A stretch of 64,000 bases of DNA from Nigrospora sphaerica (lineage: Eukaryota; Ascomycota; Sordariomycetes; Amphisphaeriales; Apiosporaceae), in contig JAGVVL010000015.1 in the NCBI GenBank assembly GCA_018287875.1, positions 620,001-684,000 of the forward strand, read 5' to 3'. Position 1 is the first letter of the stretch. The number at the start of each line of letters is the position of its first letter. A program made the position numbers and the translations under genes. Below the pieces are notes generated by a model. That model was not told the origin of the DNA. It did not search any database and saw only the letters and a program-made list of their open reading frames with translations. This document shows positions 37,813-47,092 of this stretch, one piece after another.

Positions 37813-39737
37813 ATCATGCATCGTGGGTGTACGTGTGCGTGCACGCGCGTGCGTTCGGGGTTGCAAGTAGTAGAAAAGTACCCGGGTAGGTCGTTGCGAG
37901 GTGCATCGTCTACTCGAGCGCCCGGACGGCCGCTGGCTGTTAATCCTTACACGCCGTGGTCGGTCCTCATCATCACCCACACATCATAGCCCCTCTATGT
38001 GAAGGACTCTCCAAGGCAGTAAGTAGTACCTCTGACCTCTTGCTGGCTTACCTGGGCGTCTACCACGGGAGGCCGCCCTCCCTTTCTCTCTATCTCTCCC
38101 CCTTCCCTCCAAGCTCTTAAGCGCCGCCGTGCCGATGAGGGTGCAATGGGCCTTGCTTGGTTCCAGTCCTGGAGCGTCAGAAGATAAGTACTTCCAAGAG
38201 TAGAGGGGAAGAAGATCCCCCCACCTTGGCCCTCCATGGGCGGTGCGTCCATCCTACGTAGTTGCACCGACCCGAAGGGGGTCGATCACGTCGTCAGTGG
38301 TAGAGCAGGTGTGTAGGTACATACATGTATCTATATGATCAATAGCTGCGTAGTATGGGCCGAGATTTCATGCCGGGTGCGATACATAAGACGCGGAGTA
38401 TTATAGTAGGGCTACGTTTCCATGGCAGAGTCCGCAGGGACCGAGTACCGGGAACCCAGCCCACCTGCAGCGAGCAGCCGGTGTCTGGGTAGAACAAAGC
38501 AAGTAAGTTGGATGCCGGTAGGAGCTATCGACGGCGCTACGTACGTGATGATGGCGATGGGACAAGATGCCTCGGTAGCTGGGACAAGTGTCGGTAAGAA
38601 GAAGCCATGTCGATCCGACACGATGAGGGTATAAGTGCCAGGTAGAGAGAGGTATGGATATCCCTCTTATCGAGCGCCGAGGGTCCGTCTCGGTGGTCGT
38701 GTCTCCCACTCCCACTTCTCGCCTCCGATCGTCTCACGCCCTCCTCCACTCCACCCCCCCCGGCCCTTCTCTTCCCAGCAAAAGACTTGGCTCTTTCTGC
38801 CCGCCCTGTCAACCTGCTGGCAGAGCTGAGAGAAAAAGGCATGCAACGTTGACTTGGCCCAATCCGACAGGCCATAAACCCATAGCCCATAACCTCCTCG
38901 TCAATTCCGTCTTTTGGTCCTTTGGTTTTGTTAGCCGCCTTCCCCTCCCTCCTTCGCCTCCTCCGTTCCTCGCTCTCTCTCTCTCTTTCTACCAACCCAT
39001 CCACCCATCAGCCCACCCACCCACACCTCTACTGCACTTTTGCAGAAACCCCCCTCACCCCTCAAACACACAACACGCACGCACATGTACGCATAAACGA
39101 CCCGACGGGCGTAGGGTCGGTCGTGTCGTCGAGTCGTGTCGTATCTTGGCCGCCAGTACGTGCACGTCGCTGGCGGAACTTGAAACAGACCAGGCCATTC
39201 TTCTGCGAAACGCCCGTCTTTCGCTTTTTTCTCCCCTGCTCTCGAGCTGCCCGGGTCTGCACAGTCCAGCCTGGAATTAAAAGCGACGGACCGGGATCTC
39301 ACCTGTCGGCCCTGCAAAGGTCCCCCGTCGGATACAAATACCTCGAGTCATTTCCCACCTCACCCACCACCCCCATCCACAGCCGCCAGACGCTATCGAC
39401 CGTCAATTCCAGCTCCTGCGCGCAGCAATTTCCCCCTCGCCCTCGCAGCTCTTTCGCCCAGTACTCGTACCGCTACGCCGCAGTGGGGGAGGTTCCGACT
39501 GGTGCTGGTACAGGTATAGGTACTGGTACCGACACACGCGCCCACGCTGGCACCGCCGTCATCATCGACAGATCCCACCTGTTCGAACCTAGGAACAGCC
39601 CGGCCAGGGTTGCTCGTCCCTTTCGGCCACCACGGCCTCGTCTGCCGCTGTCGCCCAAACCTTGCGTGCGAAGCGCAGCCCGCCCACTCCAGGCTCAACC
39701 CGCCTGATTGTGATTCACGTCACTACGCCCAAACCGG

Positions 39738-40835
39738 ATGAGTCAAGGGCCCGTCGGCACGTCGACCATGTTGGGCGAACGGAGGCGACCCCTCGACCCG
39801 TCGCCGCAGATTTATTATGGCCACTCCCGCACCCGAACTACTTCCTCCAACATCTTCCCCGCTCATATGCAAGCCCCTACACCGATGCATCTCCAACAAC
39901 CGCAGCCCCAGATGGGCCACACCCGGCGCTCGCCGTCGGTGAACACGTTCAGTACAGTGTCGAGCAATCCGCAACAGCACCCACCGCCGCCGCCCGCCTT
40001 CCGCACCTCCCCGACGAGCGACATCCGCCGCAGCATCTCGAGCCGCTCCGGCGGCGGCGGCAGCGGCGGCGGCGGCGGCTACGTCGCCCTCCTCCGCAAG
40101 CAAAAGGCCACGGTCTGGTGCGACCGCGCCCAGTACGAGGACCCGCGCTTGCTGGCCCAGCAGCGCGCCGCCAAGCAGCGCGCCAACATGGAGGTGACGG
40201 GTCCCAACTCGAGCCATGGCCGCACGTCGACGGGCATGAGCAGCGCCGGTAAGGTGGCGGCCAAGATCCGCCACCACGGCAAGCCCGGCGTCGTCGGCTA
40301 CGCCCCCGACACCAACTACATTGGCGTCGGCGGCGTGCCCATGCGGCTGAGCGCGACCGAGGTCGAGGGCGAGGACAGCGACGACGACGACCTCACCATG
40401 CAGCGCCTGCACCACCGCCGCACCGGCAGCAGCGGCCGCAGCAGCACCAACAGCGGCCGCCGCGCCGTCAACACGTACCGCTCGTCCAGCGGCATGCACA
40501 GCACCAGCAGCAAGACGAAATGGAGTCCCGGCGACACCCCCGAGCGGCCGGGCAGCCTGGCCGAGGCCCAGCCCGAGTACATGGCCGGCGACGACCTGGC
40601 AGACCTGGGCCGGCCCCAGAGCATGCGTAGCGGCAGCAGCGCCGAGAAGGCCGACGCCCTGCCCGAGATGATGCCCTCGGCCGCCTCCAAGCTGGCCAGC
40701 AACAGCCTCCTCAACGCCGCCCTGACTCGCGAGAAGAGCGTCAAGAACCCCGAGGAGCTGAGGCGCCGCGGTAGCGTCGACGACCGCAAAATGACCCTCT
40801 CTTCGGGTCGCCTGTACATTGCCAACCCTGATTAA
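39738..40835 (+). CDS. Conserved fungal protein of unknown function, 365 aa
   Basis: Single-exon frame with strong coding bias. The N-terminal third is Pro/Gln/Ser-rich, then a Gly/Ser linker coded by a GGC repeat (about residues 105-114). A dense core begins YVALLRKQKATVWCDRAQ and continues with AKIRHHGKPGVVGY, then YIGVGGVPMRLSATEVEGE followed by an acidic DSDDDD run. Such a basic/aromatic core inside disordered flanks, in a gene-dense-core setting, suggests a conserved ascomycete regulatory or scaffold protein; I know no function for it. The C-terminal half is Ser/Arg-rich with several RRxS-type phosphorylation-like sites (RRTGS, RRRGS). A second start ten codons in (39768) is possible. 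A 5' leader exon further upstream cannot be excluded. Confidence 0.85.
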   Translation: MSQGPVGTSTMLGERRRPLDPSPQIYYGHSRTRTTSSNIFPAHMQAPTPMHLQQPQPQMGHTRRSPSVNTFSTVSSNPQQHPPPPPAFRTSPTSDIRRSISSRSGGGGSGGGGGYVALLRKQKATVWCDRAQYEDPRLLAQQRAAKQRANMEVTGPNSSHGRTSTGMSSAGKVAAKIRHHGKPGVVGYAPDTNYIGVGGVPMRLSATEVEGEDSDDDDLTMQRLHHRRTGSSGRSSTNSGRRAVNTYRSSSGMHSTSSKTKWSPGDTPERPGSLAEAQPEYMAGDDLADLGRPQSMRSGSSAEKADALPEMMPSAASKLASNSLLNAALTREKSVKNPEELRRRGSVDDRKMTLSSGRLYIANPD

Positions 40836-43059
40836 TGTGTATTTCTTTATTTGGAAAGGACGAGGTGGGAAGAGGGCGAGGCGAGGCGGGATCGACGAAG
40901 AACGACGACAACGACGACCAAAGAACCAGGGTGAACTGCGTTTTTGGCGCGGGCGACCGAAGCGACATGCATCTACTTTCGTTTTTGATTTTTTCCCCTA
41001 TTTTGGTGTTTTTGACGCTACTACCGGAGTTTTCTGTACTACAAAAAGCCTCGCCTACCACGATACCACAGCAACGGTAGAGCCATGGCCGGGTTTGGAG
41101 GTTTTTCCAATTGCATTGCGAGGCGTACACACGGTCGTTCCAACTAGGGCAAACTCTGTTTTATTTTCCTCGCCATTTTTCCTATCGTCTCTGTTCCCTG
41201 GCTAGAGAGGGTTTCTGGACAGCTACGCGACCGGGCCCGGCATACGCAATCCACACATTCACGCATCACACGCACGCCATCACACACTCGAACCCGAACA
41301 CGCAACCACGATCGCTTCCAACTGAGGACAAAGAGGGGAAGAAGGAGGAAGGAGGGGAGGTACGGAGGAGGAAAGAGCTCGAGGAGAGTCAAGAAGCCGT
41401 TCAGCTTCTACCGTGTCTCAGCCCACGGTCTAGAAACCCCCCCGTATTCGGGCCGGCCGAGTCAATCCAGCTCACCAGCTGGTTGGCTTGATCATGGTAG
41501 CTAGCTATCTGTCTGAAGCACGCGGCGCGTGGATTGACGGCACGCGCGCGCGTCTGCGCACCCAATGTTCAGCACCATTCGAGCCCACCTCGGTCGTTAC
41601 CTTGATCTGCAAGCCAGAGATTCGTCTTTCGGTCCGTCCCATCGTGCCTTTTGCTCAACTGCCTAGCTCTCCTGATGCCGTCGCTTGCCCATGATAGTCG
41701 ACCTGCTACGCGCCGCCCTCGTCCTGCATGTCCTACCGGCGGGCCCGTGTACATAGACATACCATGCCCCGTTTAGACAGATGCATACCACAAGCCGGGC
41801 ACAGCAGGCTCCCTCCCCCTTCTTCCCAAAGGGCTTCACCACCGTCGCTTGCCACGGCGTCCCGTCCTCCTACCCCCGACCCATGTCAACAAACAACATG
41901 GGCCTTTTTCCCCCTTGTCTTCTCTCTCTCGTCTAATCTAGTCCCGCTCCCGAAAACCCCCGCCGCTCCCCGGCCGTCTTCCCCGGCGCGGTGTATTCTT
42001 ATGTATGCATATTGTGTCCAAACTTTGGCGCCTCCTTTCCGGTCCGTCCGCTCGAGACCCTAAGGAAAGCCAAAAAAAAAAAAAACGGGAGGACGGAACG
42101 AGCGAGCAAGCAGGAGAAACGGATTCAGACTCTCTGTTTTTTGGCAGTGGGGGAGGGAAATGTCTCGTCTGTCGACTGAGCAACACACGGAGCCGGGGGG
42201 AATAGAGAAAGACGTGTCTTGGGTCGGCACTTGCAAGAGAGAGAGACCAAAATCTCAAAGTGCCGAGAGCCCCTTGCCTCCCCACGCTGCCGCCCGCTTT
42301 CCTGGGGCGTTCTTATCTATGCGTATCTCGGTGTTTGGTGCGAAACGAAAAGGGGCGGATGATGGCGGCGGCTGTTCCGTGGGGGACCAAAGAAGGAATG
42401 AAGAAAGAAGGAAAAAAGAAAGGGAAAGAAGGGAAAAGTAACTGTTTGGGGAGGAAAAAGAAAGAAAACATGCAAGAAGAGGCGTCGCACCCCTGTCCGT
42501 GTCGTCTTTACTGGCGGGCGTTTGAACGGACACCCCCCGGCGGGAAACAACACGGGTTTGCCGCGCCCCCGTTTACCGGCTTCCGGCGGCGCCTCGGGGC
42601 TGGAAAAGGCGGAGGACCGGCGCCCGCGCGGGCCCTTCTCGCCCTTTTCTCCCGGCGGAGAGGACCGGCGCCGGGCTTCGTGGGGAAGGGCCACGGAGCG
42701 AGGGAGCAGGGGAGGAGGGGACGAACGGTGGAGGAAAGCCGACGCGGGACCCGGGGCCGGCAGAGCGGGACGGGTGTGATAATACGCCGGGCTGTTTTCC
42801 CTCTCACCTCTTCCTGGGAAGTGCATCGTTCTGCGTTCTTTGCGTCCGCGGGGCCGCGGTTGTGTTCGTTTAGCACGAAACTCGGCTTTCCGGGAAAACG
42901 GGAATCCCCTTCGCATACATGTACATATCTCTCCTTTTCTCTCACAACACAACACCGACCCCCATTTCCCCTTTCACCGTCTCCCCATCCACTCCCAGCG
43001 TTCCCATCAACGAGGCGATCCTTTCCGCGACGCCCCTTCCTCGCCCCCGGCCCGCCCGT
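40836..43059. other. Intergenic region, conserved core to accessory region
   Basis: About 2.2 kb. It starts with the probable 3' UTR of the preceding gene and ends with that of the small secreted protein on the minus strand, so the two genes converge here. It contains an A13 run near 42071 and GA-rich tracts at 41330-41380 and 42380-42440. A 449-codon plus-strand frame across 42.3-43.6 kb looks spurious. Confidence 0.55.
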
Positions 43060-43459
43060 TCACGAACAAACGCACAACTCGCCGCAGTCGATTTCGGCGT
43101 GGGCGAGCTGGTCACCGGCGGCGCCGAGGGGCCCGTCGTCGCGCACGGGCGGCGCGCCCGCCGCCGTCGCGTTGCAGTGGAAGACGAGGGGGCAGAGCGC
43201 CTCGGCGAACCCGTCGCTGGCCGGCAGCCGCGGGTCCGCGCGGCAGCGCATGGTTCCGTTGGACGTCTGCTGGGCGAAGCCGCCGCCGCCGACGGCGAGG
43301 ACCGCGACGAGCGCCGTGATGGCCGTGGGCTGCTTCAACGCCCCCGAGGAAAAAGAAGCGGGGCTCGTCAGTATAAAACCCGTCGTCGTCGTCTCGGGGC
43401 GGTGGAGAAGCCCCGTGCGAGGTGAGAAGGGGGAAAGGGGGAAGAATGCTTACCTTCAT
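43060..43459 (-). CDS. Small secreted cysteine-rich protein, about 91 aa
   Basis: Effector-like protein of unknown target. Exon 1 is only two codons (ATG AAG, 43454-43459), followed by a GTAAGC donor, a TACTGAC branch and a tandem AAGCAG acceptor, so exon 2 starts at 43329 (or 43332). The spliced N-terminus MKPTAITALVAVLAVGGGG is a good signal peptide, with likely cleavage after GFA. The mature part of about 70 residues has six cysteines (RCR, LCP, HCN, DCG, LCV, VCS), an even number compatible with three disulphides, and NGT and NAT glycosylation sites. Without the intron the frame has no ATG near its start (it would begin at TTG), which supports the splice model. A TATATAAG box lies about 175 bp upstream. 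No family recognised. Confidence 0.72.
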
Positions 43460-43633
43460 GTTCGGGAATGGATGAAAATGGACGGCGAGGCGGCCGGCTT
43501 GGGGATGCAGATGGGCCACGGCAGGCAGGGCAGGGGAGATTCCAGGACGGCTAAGAGTCTGCTCGGTACTTTGTGGTTTTGGTTGAGCGGATCCGAGGAG
43601 AATGGTTAGAGACCTTCCGCTGCAGGCAAGATC

Positions 43634-43641
43634 CTTATATA
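43634..43641 (-). promoter_or_regulatory. TATA box of the small secreted protein gene
   Basis: TATATAAG on the minus strand, about 175 bp before the ATG at 43459. It fits a strongly expressed secreted-protein promoter. Confidence 0.5.
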
Positions 43642-44029
43642 CCAGCGGTGGCCTTTCTCATGCTCAGATCACGATAGGTCGGAGACACAGTCGCGCTTAC
43701 GCATGGCGACCAAATTCTTTTTTACCGTTTGGTGCCATGACGGCAACATGCACGCGTTGTGCTGCGAGCATACATAAGAGCATAGGTTATACATGCGGCG
43801 TACTGAATCATCGCGCAGTTGAAGAGCTGCTGGGCGATTATCGACAGTTATCGGTTCGAACCGCTCTCAAGAGTATGACTGGGCGAAAGGAGGGCACGGT
43901 AGTAGGAACACGGGGGTGGTGTCAGGCCAAGAGAGATGAAGACCAGGTCTGGAAACATGGCGGAGGGCCTGCAAGGCGATGAGTGAGCGTGGTCTTACAC
44001 CGGCACCTCGGCGCCACCGAACCAGCGGC

Positions 44030-44200
44030 CTAGTCATCAACTGCCTTCGCCATGGCCAAGCCAGCAAGAAGCAGCACGAACGACGCAAACAGCCACAGCC
44101 GTTTATTGAAGTAGACTGCCGGTGGCATAACAGCAGAGAAGGTGGTTGAACGAAGCAACCCAGAGGGCTCGGCCCAGGGAAAGATTTGTTTTGATGTCAT
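44030..44200 (-). CDS. Possible small single-pass membrane protein, 56 aa
   Basis: A short frame starting MTSKQIFPWAEPSG, with a TAG at 44032-44030. An in-frame TAG about 30 nt upstream fixes the ATG as the first possible start, and a pyrimidine-rich tract precedes it. Near the C-terminus FNKRLWLFASFVLLLAGLAM forms one convincing transmembrane helix with a positively charged N-side, followed by AKAVDD, a tail-anchored-like layout. I recognise no family. It could be a real micro-protein or the last exon or relic of a larger membrane protein. It lies between the small secreted protein and the reductase pseudogene. Confidence 0.4.
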   Translation of the reverse strand: MTSKQIFPWAEPSGLLRSTTFSAVMPPAVYFNKRLWLFASFVLLLAGLAMAKAVDD

Positions 44201-44495
44201 AGAAGGAAGAAAAAGAGACCGGAGGATCTAAGACGTAAAGATGCAGTATGAATTAGCCAAAGTGAAAAAGTCCAAAAATGATCAATATGAATACGAATCA
44301 GCCGGTCTAGATTGTATCCCTCCAAATATTATCCAAGTAAAATGAAAAAAAAGAGAAGAAGACGAAAAGCGATGAAGTAAGCAGACGAGGCTCCGGGGTT
44401 CTGGACTTCCAGCCCGATGCGACATGCTCGTGTCTTAATCCGATACCCATCGCAGCCACCGAACCCTCCTCTTCCGATGTCTCACGGCGCGCCGC
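44201..44495. other. AT-rich gap
   Basis: About 300 bp of unusually AT-rich DNA with GATCAATATGAATACGAATC-like sequence, directly beyond the 3' end of the reductase pseudogene. Nothing else seen. Confidence 0.5.
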
Positions 44496-45515
44496 TCAAG
44501 AGAATGCGGCGCGCGGCCCCCGAACGGCGGGCGGGGCGCCCTCAACCTTCTTGAGGAAGCCGATCTCCTCCCACACCTTGATGTAGCGGCGGACGAAGTC
44601 GTCGCCCTGGCGGCCGACGGCACGTAACGCGGGCGAGTGTACGAGAGTGTTCCTGACGTCGAGGACGAGGCCGCCGCAGCTCATGCGCAAGTAGTTGTCG
44701 TCGAGAAACTCGGGCAGGGCCGAGGCGGGGTTGCCTCGCTGGGGCGCCGCGCATACGTGCTCCAGCCACTCGGAGAAGGGTATCAGGTCCTTTATTTGCA
44801 GCGCAGATTGTAGCACCGCGTTCATATCGGCCCACGGCTGGCCGACGGGGTTTTCGATGTGGTAGACGGCGTGCGGCTTCTGCGGGCCCAGCACCAAGTC
44901 CGCCAGCTTGCCCGCGATGTCGTTGACGGGTGTCCAGAAAACGTCACCGGGCACCTCGGTCAGGGCGCTCAGCGTCTGAGACGACTTGGTGAGGAAGCCA
45001 AAGTGCTCCATGGGGTTCCAGTAGCCGCTGGTCTTGAAGCCCGCGGTCTGACCTAGGCGTACCACCATGGTGCGGAAGTTGTCGCGGAAAAGGTACAGCG
45101 TCTCGTCCATCATACGCTCGTAACCCCATTTAGCCTCGCTGTAGCCGTTAGGAAGCACCGTATCAATGGGCATGCGCGTCTCGGGCACCATGGTGTGCTC
45201 TTAGCCGTTGCCGAGTCCGTAGCAACCCATGACGCCTACCGACGACACCATCTGGAACCCAAACTTAGACTGCGGTGGCCGCCGCGATACCACCGCCATA
45301 ACAACGTCGATCAGGTTGCGCATCACCTGGAACTGTGACTCAAACCCGGCCAGCGGTCCTTTGGCGCTCATGGGCCACGCCTGATGGATCAGGTGCGTCA
45401 CCGAGCTCGTAAAGGCGCTGTACTCCTCGTCCGACGGACCTAGCTGGCATTTGGAACTATCGGTCTGGTAGATGAAGAGCTTGTGGCGCGCACCCGGTTG
45501 CGCCAGTCCATTTGG
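44496..45515 (-). pseudogene. Truncated NRPS-like thioester-reductase domain with in-frame stop
   Basis: Remnant of the C-terminal reductase (R) domain of an NRPS-like or aminoadipate-reductase-type enzyme. Read 5' to 3' on the minus strand, it begins inside the domain at HKLFIYQTDSSK and passes ATHIVHNAWP-equivalent THLIHQAWPMS, the substrate-binding region FQMVSSVGVMGCYGL and LPNGYSEAKWGYERM (the Tyr-x3-Lys catalytic pair), VVRLGQTAG, and GYWNPMEHFGFL to a stop at 44496. A TAA at 45201-45203 interrupts the otherwise open frame just before the EHTMVPETR segment. Another TAA at 45516-45518 closes the frame upstream, and the NADPH motif TGSTGxLG, carrier and adenylation domains are missing. 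Flanking motifs differ clearly from the intact reductase at 52112-53559, so this is a distinct paralogue and not a recent copy. Confidence 0.85.
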
Positions 45516-45518
45516 TTA

Positions 45519-47092
45519 GGGGAACTTCAGGGATTCGAGTGCCAACGATATCCTGGAGATGGTTGAGATGGCAGTCCGGCCAGGATAGTGTCATAACAGG
45601 TGACTGTCATATAGATCGGGACCCGTTTGTTTCACCTCGGCGACCTTTCACTTGTCAAAAGGGCTATGGCTATTTTACTTATATTTGCTTCGCTCCGGTG
45701 GAAGAATGTTAGGCAAACATGACTACCTACATACTCCATGCAGGGCTGTCGATAATATTAGTCTACACGTACTAAAAACGGTCTCGGCATTTCCGAACAT
45801 CGCTTTCGCCGAGGACACTCCATTGCCAAGCCGAGCCCGTCAGCACGTTGTCTAGTATCGTGGGCAGCGGCGTCGCTTGAGTCGCTGTTGTCACCCACGG
45901 AACAGGGGACTCGTCTGTTTGCAAGATATGCCAGCGGCACCGTGTGCTTTGGGTATATGAATTTCCCATACCAGAATAGTAAACCCGTTATCTTTCTGGC
46001 CACGCGTGGGGGCTGGATCGGCACAGAAGTTCTAGGCAGAAGTGTCTTGAACAGCCCCCTGATGATATAGGAATAGGGATCCCTCCTAGTTTTGTGGGTG
46101 CGCCGCTGGGAGACCTCGAATTCCTCGCCCTTGTCTCACAGCCAGCTCGTGTTCAGGACATAGCCGGGGAATATACGCTATCACTCCCGGGACTAGATAG
46201 GGTCGGGGATTATCCCACTCAACTAAAATGGAACCTTTTCTAACAAGTCGGACTGTGTATGTGAGAAACTTGAGTATCTAAGGCACCATTTAGGTCCAAA
46301 GTGATGTGTAAATGCAGGGTTATAGATAGAAAGCGCGCTTAAAAATAATCTGTAGGCCTCCCTTCTTCTGACAACGCCAATTTTACACCCTTATATGTGT
46401 ACAGTAGGAAGGAAAGAGATGAAGCGGCGTGGTACCTCGGGTAAGTCCTAAGGTAGCAACGGGCAGAAGTCCAGGCAGCAGTAGACACATGAATTCCGTT
46501 ATCCCATTTTCGCTTTACAATCCCAGAAATACGAGACTGGTTTAGTCGCAACACCGCTCTCAGGCATACATCAAGTCTTTAATCCAGCTGGGTCCGATTT
46601 CTTCTGGATGGGGGACCGAGGGAGAGAGAAGACCGAGGGTCGATTCCTCGACCGGCTATTTCCTTTTTCCATTTTTTATGCCGCCACCTACGTATACGTT
46701 TTTACTGGTGGGAAAGAGAGTTTGTTACATGTAGATAGAGATGCTCAAGCGTAGATGTCCCAATACTCAGGGAGTGGGGCAATAACTACTGCTCGGATCG
46801 GTTCCGCCTTGCCACATCGCCAGATCCAGTTTTTGCCTGTTCCCGCTTCATTGCACCAAAGTACCTCACTATACAAATGATCCCATACGGACTCAAAGAG
46901 AGAGCCTATCAGGGGGGATGGGATAGCTGGATAGGTTCATGCAGACAATCTAAAGATCCCATGTTGCTAACCATTAGAGGGTTCAAGCTTCCTCGGGAAA
47001 AAACCAAGCCCCCGTTTGTATTCCTTGACATTACATTATGAGCAGTAGAAACCAACCAATACAATGGCCTACCGTCCGCATCCAGGGGGATG
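45519..47092. other. Degenerate intergenic region
   Basis: About 1.6 kb. A minus-strand VLTGS followed by LGNGV near 45800-45843, in shifted frames, could be the decayed NADPH motif of the adjacent reductase pseudogene, but this is weak. The rest is AT-richer and has no supported gene. The right end holds the 3' UTR of the DUF1338 gene. Confidence 0.4.

Larger units (their letters stand above)
25031..39737. other. 14.7-kb gene-poor interval
   Basis: No gene I can support on either strand. The DNA is GC-rich and filled with long C/G runs, CT- and GA-rich tracts and short tandem repeats. Reading frames up to about 260 codons occur but overlap on opposite strands and consist of Arg/Pro/Gly/Ser-rich translations typical of GC-biased non-coding DNA. 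The last kilobase (38.7-39.7 kb) is pyrimidine-rich and probably forms the promoter and leader of the gene at 39738. Small conserved genes with very short exons, or long non-coding transcripts, could be hidden here. Confidence 0.5.

Noticed and set aside
38654..39707. 208- and 261-codon plus-strand frames before the 39738 gene
   Set aside because: Ser/Pro/His-rich translations of a pyrimidine-rich leader; overlapping frames with no protein motif.
42260..43609. 449-codon plus-strand frame
   Set aside because: Low-complexity, overlaps the spliced secreted-protein gene on the other strand and has no domain-like segment.
46625..46650. tRNA T-arm-like hairpin (CGAGG, GTCGATT, CCTCG)
   Set aside because: No matching D arm or anticodon arm and an imperfect acceptor stem upstream; not a tRNA gene.
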